The notes under the pieces are model-generated. The model was not told where the DNA came from. It was given only the letters and a program-made list of their open reading frames with translations, and ran no database searches. This document shows, piece by piece, positions 1-13,314 of a stretch of DNA of 64,000 bases. The stretch is taken from contig CAJHZI010000444.1 of NCBI GenBank assembly GCA_905160935.1, forward strand, positions 560,001-624,000. The letters run 5' to 3'. Source of the stretch: Enchytraeus crypticus. Its lineage: Eukaryota > Annelida > Clitellata > Enchytraeida > Enchytraeidae. How positions within the stretch are numbered: the first letter of the stretch is position 1; each line of letters begins with the position of its first letter. A program made the position numbers and the translations under genes.

Positions 1-424
1 TGTGCCTTCTGCTGAACTATTATCGAAGTGGTTTGAAGAAATCTGACTGAATGAAAACATTGGCGCACTATTGACAGAAGTGCTTTGTCGTTGAGGTCTC
101 GAATAGAATGTTTCAGTTGAGTGATAATATAAGCTATAAAGAAGCGCAGAGGAAATATCAACATCTCGGTTGGGGTTGTGAACAAAAATTTGTTTTATGG
201 GGCAGAATTTGAGGTCTTAAAACTACGGTATTTAGTTTGCAGATTTTCATCGGTAAATCCAGTTGGACTTGTGACTGTGGTCGTTATTCTTCAGTCCCTG
301 TTCGATACTGTAGATGCTCGGATCGCGTGTATCTCTCTTCTACCACAGAGTTCAATTGAGAGCTAATTAATTCTGTTTGGCTAGAATATCATACAATCAC
401 ATGTACATGTACATATAGAGACAG

Positions 425-620
425 ATTAAAGATTAAAGAGGTCATGGAAGGTACAATGGTAGGAAAAAGAGGCAGAGGCAAGCCGAGATTAGTAGGCATG
501 TTAGATGATTTAAGGATCCACTCATATGTGGACGTGAAGAGGAAAGCGGAAGACAAAGAAGAGTGGAGGCGTTATATATCATGGACCTGCCAGTAGGCAG
601 TGCACTGAGAGAGAGAAAGA
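425..620 (+). mobile_element. 3' tail fragment of a non-LTR retrotransposon (repeat family F)
   Basis: One frame reads KRGRGKPRLVGMLDDL and then EEWRR before a stop, resembling the C-terminal end of many LINE reverse-transcriptase ORFs. The same tail, ending in ATGGACCTGCCAGTAGGCAG, recurs at 15895-15955, 21700-21800 and 37205-37325, and inverted at 28835-29225. These are therefore 5'-truncated copies of one element. Confidence 0.6.
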
Positions 621-1624
621 CAGATTTCACGTTCTATTTAATCACAGTTGATCGAAAGCTATAGTAGTCCAGTGGCTATGGTGTCAGGTGTTAGATCTGA
701 AGTCCTAGGTTCGATGGCTGCTCGAGTCACTTTTTAGGGCTAGGTTTAGAGTATGGGTTAGGGTTTGTGATAGGGATTGCTATTAGTTAAAAAAGTTAAT
801 TTAAAAACTGTGGTAGAAAAAATATAAGCACACGGATCACTCACAGCTACTACATCTGTTATCCCATCAATCAATCAATCAATCATTCATTCAATCAATC
901 CATCGAATCCAGTCAGTAGCTGTTGATTGAAGACTCAACGCAAAGAAGCTGCACAGTGATCATCATACTGTGCCATAGTTAACACGATCTATTGTGAAAA
1001 TCAATCGACAGTTTTGGGCAAGGGCTTAGCTGGATCGATTGGGATGCCCTTCCATTGTTGTTCACAGGACATAGAATTATATTAAGCTTTTTGAGTTATT
1101 GAGTTATTTCTCTTGCCCCTCCCTGTATCAAAATATACTCATTACGTTTGAAATTGACAACTCAAACGTTCTCTGACCGAGAGGTGGGGGGTTACCCCTA
1201 TCCCTGTCTAGAGCTTCCATCAGTGGATCCTTGTCAACCTCTGCTCGCCTTCTAAAGAATTATACATGTAGAATTAACTTTTAGGTTTGAACAGAATACA
1301 ACTATTTCAGGCTAGACAAGGATTTAACGTCTATTTCACTCCCTCTTAGTGCACAGCCTACTGGCAGGTTCACAGTATATAATACTTTTATAATAAAAGT
1401 ATGGTATATCCGTTTCACTATCAATGATAATTTCTGGAGCATCATTTGTGACAATATCATCTATATACGTTAAGTAATTTCAGGGCTACGACATCTTTGA
1501 CAAGTAGAGGTATATAGTCAGAGTCCTTATTCAAAGATGTCTTCGAAAACTTCATTTTTCTGTCTTGAATATCCTGTATATGTGCAGCAGATTCTGTGTT
1601 ATTTATGCCACAATGATTCTACAA

Positions 1625-1880
1625 CGAGAGTTTTAGTAAATCAATCATTGATCAAACTATCATCGATCAATCAATCATAGATGAATCAGTCAAAAATCAA
1701 TCAGTCAAAGATGAGTCAATCATAGATAAATCAATCATAGATAAATCAATCATAGATCAATCAGTCAAAAATCAATCAGTCAAAGATGAGTCAATCATGG
1801 ATAAACCATTCATGGATCAATCAATCAGAGATCAATCAATCAGAGATCAATCTATCATGGATCAATCTATGATAGATCAA
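1625..1880. repeat. degenerate minisatellite of ATCAATCA-type units
   Basis: Roughly 14- to 28-base units built from ATCAATCAGTCAAAGATGAG and variants repeat about a dozen times with point changes. No coding potential. Confidence 0.8.
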
Positions 1881-2234
1881 CCAGTTAATGAATATTTAAC
1901 GTCACTTTTCTCTTCAGTAGTAGACGACATATAAAGCTCTTTTGCTTCTTTTTGTCCTTATAGTTTATCGTCTGTACATATAGAATATGTGTGTGTTCAT
2001 TCAAACAACTTATAAATCGAATAGTCTTAAACTGTATGTGTCATAAGATGTGATTAAACTACACCTTAGTAGAGCAATGGGAAATTACCTCAGAAGCCGT
2101 TTTACTTGTCTATGGTACACTTTGGAGAGTAAATCAGAATCATTGAGTGGGATTATGAAGCTTAAACCTCTCATTTGACAGAACACTATCGAGGGAGAAA
2201 CAGTGCATTATTTTTCATTTGATGACGTATGTAG

Positions 2235-5200
2235 GTGACGTCAGCTCTCCATACTTCACAGCTGAGCCTCCGGAATTGTTCCTAGCCCCGGATGTTTCCG
2301 GGAGGATCACCGGAACCCTGCACTGCCAGGTAGGTCCTCCTGGGACTCAAATCCGGTGGACTCTAAACGGTCATCCTATCTCCGGTGCGCACTCGACAAA
2401 CCTCAGCGTGGGATGGTTGAGGGACAGGAAGTCATATGTTGAAGATGAGGATGGAGTAAACATCGGCGGTGATGTGAACTTGGCAGAAGATGAGAATGGA
2501 ATAAAGATCAGCGGTGGTATGAACTTGGCAGAAGATGAGAATGGAATAAAGATCAGCGGTGGTATGAACTTGGCAGAAGATGATGATGGAGTAAAGATGG
2601 GCGGTGGTATGGACTTGGCAGAAGATGCGGTGGATGTTTACCATTGTGTGGCTTACAACAGTGTAGGGTCTGTGGCCAGTAGACCAGCCAGAGTTTCTCT
2701 TGCAGGTTTGCCTTCTAGAGTTATTCTTTTTAGTTTTTCAGTTCTCTTTTTCATAAATATCTCTTTTCTGGCAGATTGTCATAGCTGACAACGCAACTGA
2801 GGCTTTGGTCAACTCATACGGCGCTCGAGTAATTGTCGGCTCGTCAATTCACAATTTTCCAGATGAAAAGCAAAAGGAAAGCTGGTAAAGCTAAGGTTAG
2901 CGTCAGTTTCCTCACTTGAAAGCGATGTGACGGGAGCTCAGGATTTCTAACTCTGGATAACACTGGATCTCTTTCTCTCTAGTCTTCTGCCAAGTGGCAG
3001 GTCTAAGGACTTGTTGAGGGACTGTAGAATCCGCACATCCTTATACGAGAACATTTGCTGAATCTCCTATTTGTGTCGTAATTGTATAGCAAATGCTAAT
3101 CTTTAATGCTTTAATTGTATAGCAAATGCTAATCTTTAATGCTTTAATTGTATAGCAAATGCTAATCTTTAATGTTACCACTGTTTTTCTTTATTTCTGC
3201 TAGATATTAGACACACAGGGCCGACACAAGATGTTGTTGTTGTTGACCTAAATGCAAAAGAAGGAGGTTCGATTCTAATCCCGTGCAGGGATATCATCAG
3301 TAATCCTCCAGCTACCATCTCTTTCCACTCTTCCACCGGACCTCTAGTTCTCCACTCCGGTAAAAACTTTTCCTACCAGTCAATGCCGTACAAAGCTGTT
3401 AAAAGCTTTTTGGTTGTTGTTGTTGCTGTTGTTACTCGATTTTGCAATTAATCGTTTTGTTGCAGTTTTTTTAGTTTATCGTCTGTATCTGGCATCTGAA
3501 GTGATAAGTGTGTAAAGTTTAAGCCTTTACGATATCAAGATATGAGCTGAAGTGGTTTACAAAACTTGAGTATATCTTTCGTGTGATTTTCTTTTTATAA
3601 GATTAAAGGTACATATTTACAGAAAAAATGAATTAGTCAATCATTCAAGTTATGATTGATTAATTTCGAGGACTTCGCCATTTAATAATAACAAGAATTA
3701 GAGTGCCACAGTCATCAATGACAACATGAAGCACTACTGAATGTCTCAATGGCGTAGGGGTAACGTCTTGAAGTTTTAAATGACAGATCCTGAAGTGAAT
3801 TGAACCCTTGTGGGTTCGAAACCCAGCCGTGCTGATCTGAGAGTAAAATCTCGGACATTCACATGGACAATGAAAAAAATTGCCTAACGGATTTAACATG
3901 CGGTATTAAAAGTGATAGATATCAACATAGTTGATCATTTCACTATAATGTGTGTGTGTTATTGAGTACCAGTTGCGTATCTTTACTGTAAGCGGTACGT
4001 TTGTCTTTGTTTAGCGGATCACAACTGTTTCTGTTCTAGAACACTCTGACCCCACTACTCCATGGTTAAGTAACAACTGTACCCATGCTATCCCACTCCT
4101 TCTCTCTCCATCCTTCCAGTGTTGACGTTTAAATGGAATGAATTTATTGCTTTAACAAAGCTCTCCAGTATCCCTGAGCTACCGGCTAGAGTGTAGCCAA
4201 TGAGTAATGAGTCCAGCAGTTCCTTTCCAGGTCCTTTAAGTTCTAGGGTTTAATCCATTCATTTAAAGTCAATGATGTGTCTTATCAAAAGTTAGAAATC
4301 TGTTTCTCTAAAGTCTATATATTTTATGCTCACTAAGCAGATGTAATTTTAAAAGTGTACCTTTAAATTGACCTTCAATTTAATAATAATTTGATCAGTT
4401 ACACTGTTTCTTAATAGATTGCTGATAGATTGATTGAGTGTTTGATTGATTGATAAAGAGAATGATTAATCATAACCCTGCTAGTAAAGTTGACTGAGAG
4501 TTTTTATCACTTTGCAGATCGACTGAAGCTTATCAGTTCTCTTAATTCTCTACTGATAACATCGGTGAGATTATCAGATGCCTCTGATTATCACTGCAGC
4601 GCAACTAACCCTGTCAGCAAACAGCGCATATATGGCCACGAGATATTCCGTCTCAATGTTACAGGTTTGTGTTTATTCTAAGCTCACATGTAACGTCCCT
4701 GACATACTCCATTGCGGTACTACTAAAATATCGCATCGAATTTATGAACTTTAGGAACGAGATAGTTTTCCGTTGTTATGAATTTCAACCATTGACACTA
4801 AACTGGGCGTGAGCCTAATGGCAAGACCATAATATCCCAGTACATAACGAGGCAGACTGATAAGCAAATAACGTGGCTCAAAGTAGTGAACAAATTAATT
4901 AATTTAATTTAATTTTTTAACTAATTTAAATTAAAGAAACCAATTTTGATAATTAATTAAATTATAGTTCTAAACTAAGCCAATATTTATTATATATATA
5001 ATTTAAATTAGATTTATTTAAAATTAAATTAAATTTATTTCATTCGCTACATGTAACAGGCGCCACTATCGGACACCCTGTTCCAGGGACACTGGTCCAC
5101 ACGTCACCTGATAGGGCCTACGTGACCGAGGGCGAGCCCTTGACCTTGTTCTGTTTGTCTGGAGGTCGTTCAGAGGTCACGTGGAAGCGTTATGGAGGTC

Positions 5201-6805
5201 ATCTCCCTCAAGGACGTTACGAAATTAAACCAGGTATTTAATAGTATGTAGTCGTTTATTTTGTTTTTTGTGATCCTATACTCAATTTAGCGGTGTACTG
5301 TGTATTGTGGAATAAAATAATTATTAATAATTTTAACCGGTTTTTGTAAATATTCTCACAATTTTTAATCACTTTATATTGCCGGATAGGCAAACAAATA
5401 GACGAAAAATTAGATGAGATAATGTAGAAATGTTAAACGATAGAAGCTTGTGGAAAACCTTCAACTGCCTATAGGCCTATCTTAGAGATCCTGGAATCTA
5501 GCTGAATTAACATGAAGCATAATCCTGACTTTAATACACTTTTGAAAGCAGAGAGTGTGTGGCTGATAATACTTTGACCTTAAAACTGTTTTTATTTCCA
5601 ATCTCCTATGATATATGTTGCTAAGCAACCTATGATATATGTTGCTAGCAACGTACGATATATGTTGCTAAGCAACGTACGATATATGTTGCTAAGCAAC
5701 TTATGATATATGTTGCTAAGCAACCTATGATATATGTTGCTAAGCAACTTATGATTTATTATAGGCATCTCGTAGATTAAGTACTAAAGAGCAAGCTTAA
5801 TGGCTATGCACTGCTAAACATACCGAGATGTATGATACACGAATGCGGTTTACCAGATGTTTATAGTAACGAATGCTCTGTTGCGTTGTTTCTATGGTAT
5901 TCTGTTTCCATGGTACTCTATTTCCATGGTACTTTGTTTCCATGGTACTCTGTTTTCTTGGTATTCTGTTTCCGTTTTGTCGTTCTAGGACTACCTACAA
6001 CACAAACTCACTGGTCCAGACTCATTTCCATCGAGGGTGGAAGGGGGGGGACTAATTAAGATGTCATGATATTATGGCAAAACTTCAGCAAGAAAAGGAT
6101 CGAAGGTCTTAATAATAATTGCGTATTATAGATGCATTATTTAGATGCATCATTTAGATGCATCATTTAGATGCATCATTTGGTTGGAGAGCGCCTAGGC
6201 TCTAGAAGTTGCTGCACAAATTTAAACGAATGGAAAAATCTCAAATAGGAGATTGACTGATGATATGATGTAGGACAGAGAGGATTTGAGACAGTCTATT
6301 CATATCCCGACCCTGGTTAACTGGGATTCAAGAGAAGATGATGATGGTGATGATGATGATGGTGATGATGATGGTGATGATGATGATTTAGATGCATCAT
6401 TTAGACGCATCATTTAGATTCATCATTTAGTTGCCTCGTAGATTGATGTCCAGTTTCCTTTCTCTGTAGTTTTTGTAAACTAATTAGCATACTATATCAT
6501 AGGTTAAACCGGGATTTCTGGGAAGATGACGATGATGATGATTGACACACTTATGTAATCAGTTATAGACTCTATCTATACCGTCGCTGATCTTCAAGTA
6601 GAAGCGAAGTGCCTTTTGTGATAGGACTTCTTGTAAATGTGAAATACGTAACTAGCGCCTTTCGTGCTTGAGTGTGTTTTACTTAGTTATTATTACTATT
6701 TTTGTTTGGTTTATTTATATTTATATTTATTTCTATTTGTTATTATTGTTATTTCTTTAGTTTATTTCACTTATTCGTTTACCGTTGCAACAATATCTCG
6801 AAACA

Positions 6806-6877
<72 letters not shown>

Positions 6878-8860
6878 ACTCAACCATAGTTTTAAACACG
6901 CACAATAAATAAGCTTATTTAACTCATAATTAATTTCTTTCACTTTTCAGCCCGTTTATTTCAATATTACGTTTCTCTCGTTTACTACAAAAATCGTCTG
7001 CGTAGATTCTCTTCGTTGTATCGCTGGCTGTGTGTGTGCGTATGTTCGTCTGTCACACTGCTAATCAGTTTCAGTCATCGTTTCGTTCTGCTGGCATTTT
7101 GTTTCAGTAATTGAGCGCGACTTTATCAATTACACCAGTCACTCTGTGCTGCTTTATATCTACCATCCCTCCTATTTCCTTCCATCCATCCCTCAACTCA
7201 ATTGGCATGAACAATTTCATCTCAACTCTGGCTTAAAACACGGATTAATTTTTTTAATGAAACTTCAGTCATGATTCTCGCAAATCATACATTTTGTTGT
7301 TGTTGTTTGACTCACTCAAACATTATAATGTTTTATGTTGAATGGAGTAAATCATGTCAACAATACTATACAAATTACAAACAATGGATCGAATTATGGA
7401 GTAAATCATGTAATATTGTAGCACATCGGGTTAACGCATCTCTAGACTTTACAAAATTACAAACAATGGATACTCACTGGAACCGTTGTATAGTCTAATG
7501 TAAAACTCTTTTTGGCAATGAACTTTTCTGATCATATACGTACGTTTCCGCGCTATATTCAGTTTCTTTGTTTAGTTATAAAGGTGTCTAAGTTCTTGTT
7601 TATTTCTGCATTGAGTTGCGCCTCCGATAAGATACAGGCATTGGCGGCTCAGGGACTAAGAGCTCTCCAGCCTACGTGGTACAAACTGTAACAGCTTGGT
7701 CCGTGTTACGGGTCCTAAAATAAACTGTACCTTAGTATGTCAATCAATCAATCAATGAGTATTTAACGTCCGGTTTCTCGCCATAAGGCAATATCAGGGA
7801 CGTCGTATGTGATTGTTCTGTATTAGGCTTATTATGCTTATATTGTTTAAACCGGCACGTAAACGACACTTTATCTTTGGATTGGTTTTCTGATTTTCGA
7901 ATGCACCGTTTCGGACGCTCTTTTCACTCACCGGTTTGGATTTGTCTTAATAGTTCTCGATGTTGTCATGGAGTACAGTAGAACACTAATTTTTGGTATT
8001 TTATGCTTATATATTTGTAATCGTTTAGTTAAAAAACGTGCCTTTCTCACTTCAAAGTTATTTTACGCGAGTAAATGATCAGATCAGATTGATTGCAGGA
8101 ATTAATGAGTCGGGAAATTGATTAGTTTTATTCATATTGAGTTGCTAACTGTAAAGCTATCTAGAAGACCCAATTCGTTAATGACATTTGGCATGTATTT
8201 ACTTGTAACTAAATGTAATAATAGTTCAACCTTTTCATCGTTTTTAGACTATAACTTTATTCAATTTGTTTTAGCTGCTTAAAACAAAAATTGTACAATT
8301 TTAATTAGACGTTAAAAATAGGTTTAAAAGAATTTGAAATGTTAAAAATTGTGTATTCAGAATGGCACAATATAATGACCTCTTGCTTATTTTAACATGT
8401 ATAACTTAGTTAACACTTCTAAATTACGTGGTTGTTACGTTGGACAATAATTTATAAAATACCTCAATAACATCATGAATTAAAACTAGAAAAGCAGCAT
8501 ACTTGTTAGTTTCTAGTGAATATTAGTAGGATATCTATACTTTACAATTTAGACAAATCAAATCCATGATACACATACCATCCTAACCCTAAATGTAAAC
8601 TCGCATTATAGTGAATAATCAACTACGTTGATATCTATCACTTTTAAAACCACATGTTTAATCCGTTAGTCAATTTAGACCATTTTCCGTATAACCAGTC
8701 CAGTGAATGTCCGAGATTTTACTCTCAGATCAGCGCGGCTGAGATTCGAACCCACGAGGATTCAAATCACCTCAGGATTTGTCATTTAAAACTTCATGAA
8801 GTTACCCCTACGCTATTTAGACATTATAATAATAAACCCTAGATATAACCCTTATTGTTA

Positions 8861-8924
<64 letters not shown>

Positions 8925-11775
8925 GGCCGGTGCGTAATATTCATGTTTTCCTGTATCGGTGGATAGAAATTGAAAGCTAAATAAACCATTTCGTTATCAG
9001 TTTGCGTGGTGAGACCGTTTCTTATCTGCGTTATCAGAATTACTGATGAGTCTGGTTTAGAGCCGAACGTATGAAGTAGTATGTACGAGAGCGCACCCGT
9101 TTTATTGTGTTATCACTAGAGTTATCACTAGTTATCACTGGTGTTATCACTAGAATTATTACTAGAGTTATCACTGGAGTTATAAATAGAGTTATCACTG
9201 GAGTTATCACTAGAGTTATCACTAGTGGCGTTATCACTCAAATTATCACTGGGGTTATCAGATAATTTTCGCTATATGACACTGAGCTGGTAGTATTTAA
9301 AATCATAACCTATCTCACTTTGAGACATCTAAAATCAGGTCTGATAAATACACTAACATATCCCATTTCTGGAGGACATAAATCAGAGCGATATGAGCGT
9401 GTGTTGTTGCTCCAATAACCTGTTCACTCTGTCCTTGGTTCATATGTGCTCGTATGTGCCCATATGTGATCATGTGTGGCTCATGTCTGATCATATGTAC
9501 TCATCTGTGCTCATATGTGCTCATATGAGCACACATGAGCAACATGAGCACATATGAACACATATGAACACATATGAGCACATATGAGCTCATATGAGCA
9601 CTCATGTGTGCTTATATGTGCTAATACATGCTCATATGTGCTCATACGTGCTTATATATGCTCTCACGTGTGCTCATGTATGGTCTCACGGCTTTGTGTA
9701 GGGATTGAATTAATATCAGATTCTCCGATAAGGGCTTGGGTTGTACCGTGCACGTTGTTATACATCAGGCACTTACAGCTAATTAAGATTTGCTTTTCTT
9801 GATTGAGTTAACGTTTCGTTGTTGATGAAGGATTGGGAACAGGCTCAGGCGCGTTCTTGATGGAGTCAATAGGGGTTGTCTAAGTCGATCTGTCTTTATA
9901 TCTATGTAGTAATTGTTTGGGTTATCCGAGTCATTTGAAAATAAAGAAATAGGTTGATGAATTATGCATTGAATAGGTTGACACATTATATATTGAAAGT
10001 ACTTTCTGATGTATTCTGTTACTTCGAATGTCTAAAGCTTATTTTATAAAGGTGATGGTGAACTTTGTAGCTAGATATATGTACATGTACATAGGAATAA
10101 CCATTTGTACATATATTCGGGCATATATGCATACAAATACATGCATACATAGTAGATTGTACTGGATTGTTCTAGATTGTACTTATCATGTTGTAGGTGT
10201 ACTGCATTGTACTAGATTGTACTGTCACGTTGTGTAGCTGTACTGCAGTGTACTAGATTGTACTGTAACGTGTTGTAGCTGTACTTCAGTGTACTAGATT
10301 GTACTGCAATGTGTTGTAAGTGTACTGCATTGTACTAGATTGTACTGTAACGTGTTGTAGGTGTACTGTATTGTACTAGATTGTACTGTAACGTGTTGTA
10401 GCTGTACAGCAGTGTACTAGATTGTACTGCAATGTGTTTTAGGTGCACTGCATTGTACTAGATTGTACTATAACGTGTTGTAGCTGTACAGCAGTGTACT
10501 ATATTGTACTGTATCATGTTATAGGTGTACTGCATTGTACTAGATTGTACTGTAACGTGCTGTATCTGTACTGCACTGTACTAGATTGTACTGCAACGTG
10601 TAGTAGGTGTACTGCATTGTACTAGATTGTACTGTAACGTGTTGTAGCTGTACTGCAGTGTACTATATTGTACTGTGACGTGTTGTAGCTGTACTGCACT
10701 GTACTAGATTGTACTGCAACGTGTAGTAGGTGTACTGTATTGTACTAGATTGTACTGTGACGTGTTACAGGTGTACTGCAGTGTAATAGCTTGTACTGTG
10801 ACGTATTGCAGGTGTACTACAGTGTACTAGATTGTACTGTAACGTGTTGTAGCTGTACTGCAGTGTACCAGATTGTACTGTGACGTGTTGCAGGTGTACT
10901 ACAGATAGGAATGACTCAGAAGTTGGACGAGGGGACGTACATTTGTGAGGATGACGTCATCAAACACGTCATGTTCGTCAGCATTAGAGGTCAGCACTGC
11001 GACAACTGCGCACACAACAACAACAACAGTGAAGCAACAACAACAATAGCAGTGCGACAACAATAACAGTGCAACAACAACAACATTGCAACAACAGTGC
11101 AACAACAGTTCAACAACAATGCCACAACAGTGCAACAACAACAACATAGTACAAAAGCAATAAAATAGTGCTCATAACAACAATAACATAGTACAACAAT
11201 AATAACATAGTACAACAATAATAACATAGTACAACAATAATAACATAGTACAACAACAATAACATAGTACAACAATAATAACATAGTACAACAATAATAA
11301 CACAGTACAACAACAATAACATAGTACAACAACAATAACATAGTACAACAATAACAACATAGTACAACAATAATAACATAGTACAACAATAATAACATAG
11401 TACAACAACAATAACACAGTACAAAAATAGTAACATAGTACAACAACAATAAGATAGTACAAAAATAATAACGTAGTACTACTGTACTAATATAGTATAA
11501 TGATAGTAACATAGTACAACAGCAACAACGCAATATAAAAGCAACAAAATAATACAGCAACCAGAAGGATCACAGCTACAGCAACATGCAACATATGCAA
11601 CAACATAAACATTCTATTGGAGCGCTTCATTGGTTTTATGTCAAAACCTCTCAAGAAATGAAATGATCAACTAAATGTGATATATCTGTCTAAGCTAATA
11701 CACCTTGTTCTATGAATAATGGATATTTATAGGCTATTCATATCGTCATCTTCCCTTAAATCCCTGTCAAGTCGT

Positions 11776-11828
<53 letters not shown>

Positions 11829-11843
11829 TATATATAATATATA

Positions 11844-11933
<90 letters not shown>

Positions 11934-13267
11934 TTATTTTATTTATAGAATGTTGTTCTGTTGAACACAACTGTTCTACTGAGAAGACCGTATTCATGAT
12001 TATAAACGCACAATTCATTTGTTGCTTAACCACCGGATTGATTGATTGATTGATTATGTTTTTATAATCTGCAGAGCCACCAGTGGTGGTGGTACCCCCA
12101 GCAGATAGGATGGTCTCTATTGGGGGTTCAGTGAGACTGACATGCCTCACTCAGGGCTCCCCAAAGCCTAGCGTATCCTGGTTACATAATACTCAACCAA
12201 TCGTAGGCAGAAAACCTTATAGTATTTCAGGTGTGCACTGTAACTAACAATTAATCTAAATATTTTTAATCATGTCTCTAACTTAGATGAATATGCTGAT
12301 GGCTGGAGCCAGTGGCGATGTCGGTAAGATATTCGACCGCGGATCAGTATGTGTGGGGTTCAAATCCTGGACTCGACCGTCACTGACAACGTTTTCGAGT
12401 GAGGAAACTGACAGTAACATTAGCTTTACCAGCTTTATAAGATGATGCATAGAAAGTGCCTAGTAATTATGTTTCATTCAGAATATTGAAAATGGACTAA
12501 GACTATAAAGCCGAAAAGCTAAAGCCAAGTTTAACGTTAATTTCCTGCTCGAATAGCATTTCAGTGCCTGGTTCAACTTTGAATTTTAACTCTTCACCTA
12601 ATGATCAGCTGTCGAACAACTTGCGGACAAACCACCGGCTCAACCTATCAAATTGTCTATAAGAAAACATGTGCTAAAGAAGTACAGAGTCCATGTACTT
12701 GTTGAAGAAACCTTGTCTTTTCATGCCAGTAGGTAGACTATGTTACTTATACATAGTTTAATTACAAATAATTGTTTTTATGTATATAATTTGTGGGCTC
12801 TTTTTGATTTTGTGGCGAATTTTATACAATTTTCCTCATTTCTAACCAAATTAAACATTGCAGCTAAAATCACTGGCGCCATAGTAACCTACATTTCAAG
12901 AATTACTTTTCGTTTGTTTTTGCTTTTACCTTAAAATAAGGATATTTATATTGCAAAGTTTAGATTCACTAAATTAAATTGCATTAATACACACTGTTGT
13001 TGCTCACTGGATAAGTACTTACTATTTGTATGTATTTCTTTATATGTATATTTATTTATATATTACATTATATTTATTATTTACTACTATTTATTATTTA
13101 TTTTGGCTGGAGCCAGTGGCGAAGTCGGTACGATACTCGACCGCGGATCAGTAGGTGCGGGTTCGATGTCGGTGCGCCCGTCACCGACATCGCTTTCGAG
13201 TGAGGAAATTGACGTTAACCTTAGCTTTTTTTAGCTTTTTTATTAGGCCTATATATTATTATTATTA

Positions 13268-13314
<47 letters not shown>

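Larger units (their letters stand above)
1..2234. other. non-coding DNA upstream of the first recognised receptor exon
   Basis: I found no convincing exon here. The stretch holds a retrotransposon tail (425-620), short CAAT-type tetranucleotide runs near 868-905, a degenerate array (1625-1880) and a fragment of another dispersed repeat near 2065-2140. The signal-peptide exon of the receptor gene should lie here or before the window, but no ATG-led hydrophobic segment with a phase-1 donor could be recognised. Confidence 0.5.
5234..10893. other. large receptor intron dividing Ig domain 3
   Basis: About 5.7 kb with no recognisable gene. It holds an X-box-like palindrome array, a repeat-D copy, (TA)n and (ATT)n microsatellites, a family-B SINE, a GTTATCAC-type array (9100-9260), a CATATG-rich array (9440-9690) and a long minisatellite that runs into the next exon's acceptor. 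Short open frames here are made of repeats. Confidence 0.7.

Noticed and set aside
178-366. First receptor exon with signal peptide (hydrophobic VGLVTVVVILQSLF)
   Set aside because: The frame begins at GTG, has no ATG before the hydrophobic stretch, and no donor of the right phase follows.
5608-5752. CRISPR-like regular palindromic repeats
   Set aside because: The spacers are themselves repeated, there are no cas genes, and the context is an animal intron. The same applies to arrays at 21205-21440, 10145-10893 and 54290-54730.
10991-11560. Long minus-strand open frames rich in Leu, Tyr, Val and Cys
   Set aside because: They arise from the CAA/TAC minisatellite; several frames are open at once and no domain is present.
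12340-12385. tRNA genes suggested by good B boxes (here and in every family-A/B copy)
   Set aside because: The surrounding sequence is a repeated SINE consensus and no cloverleaf with acceptor and anticodon stems could be drawn.
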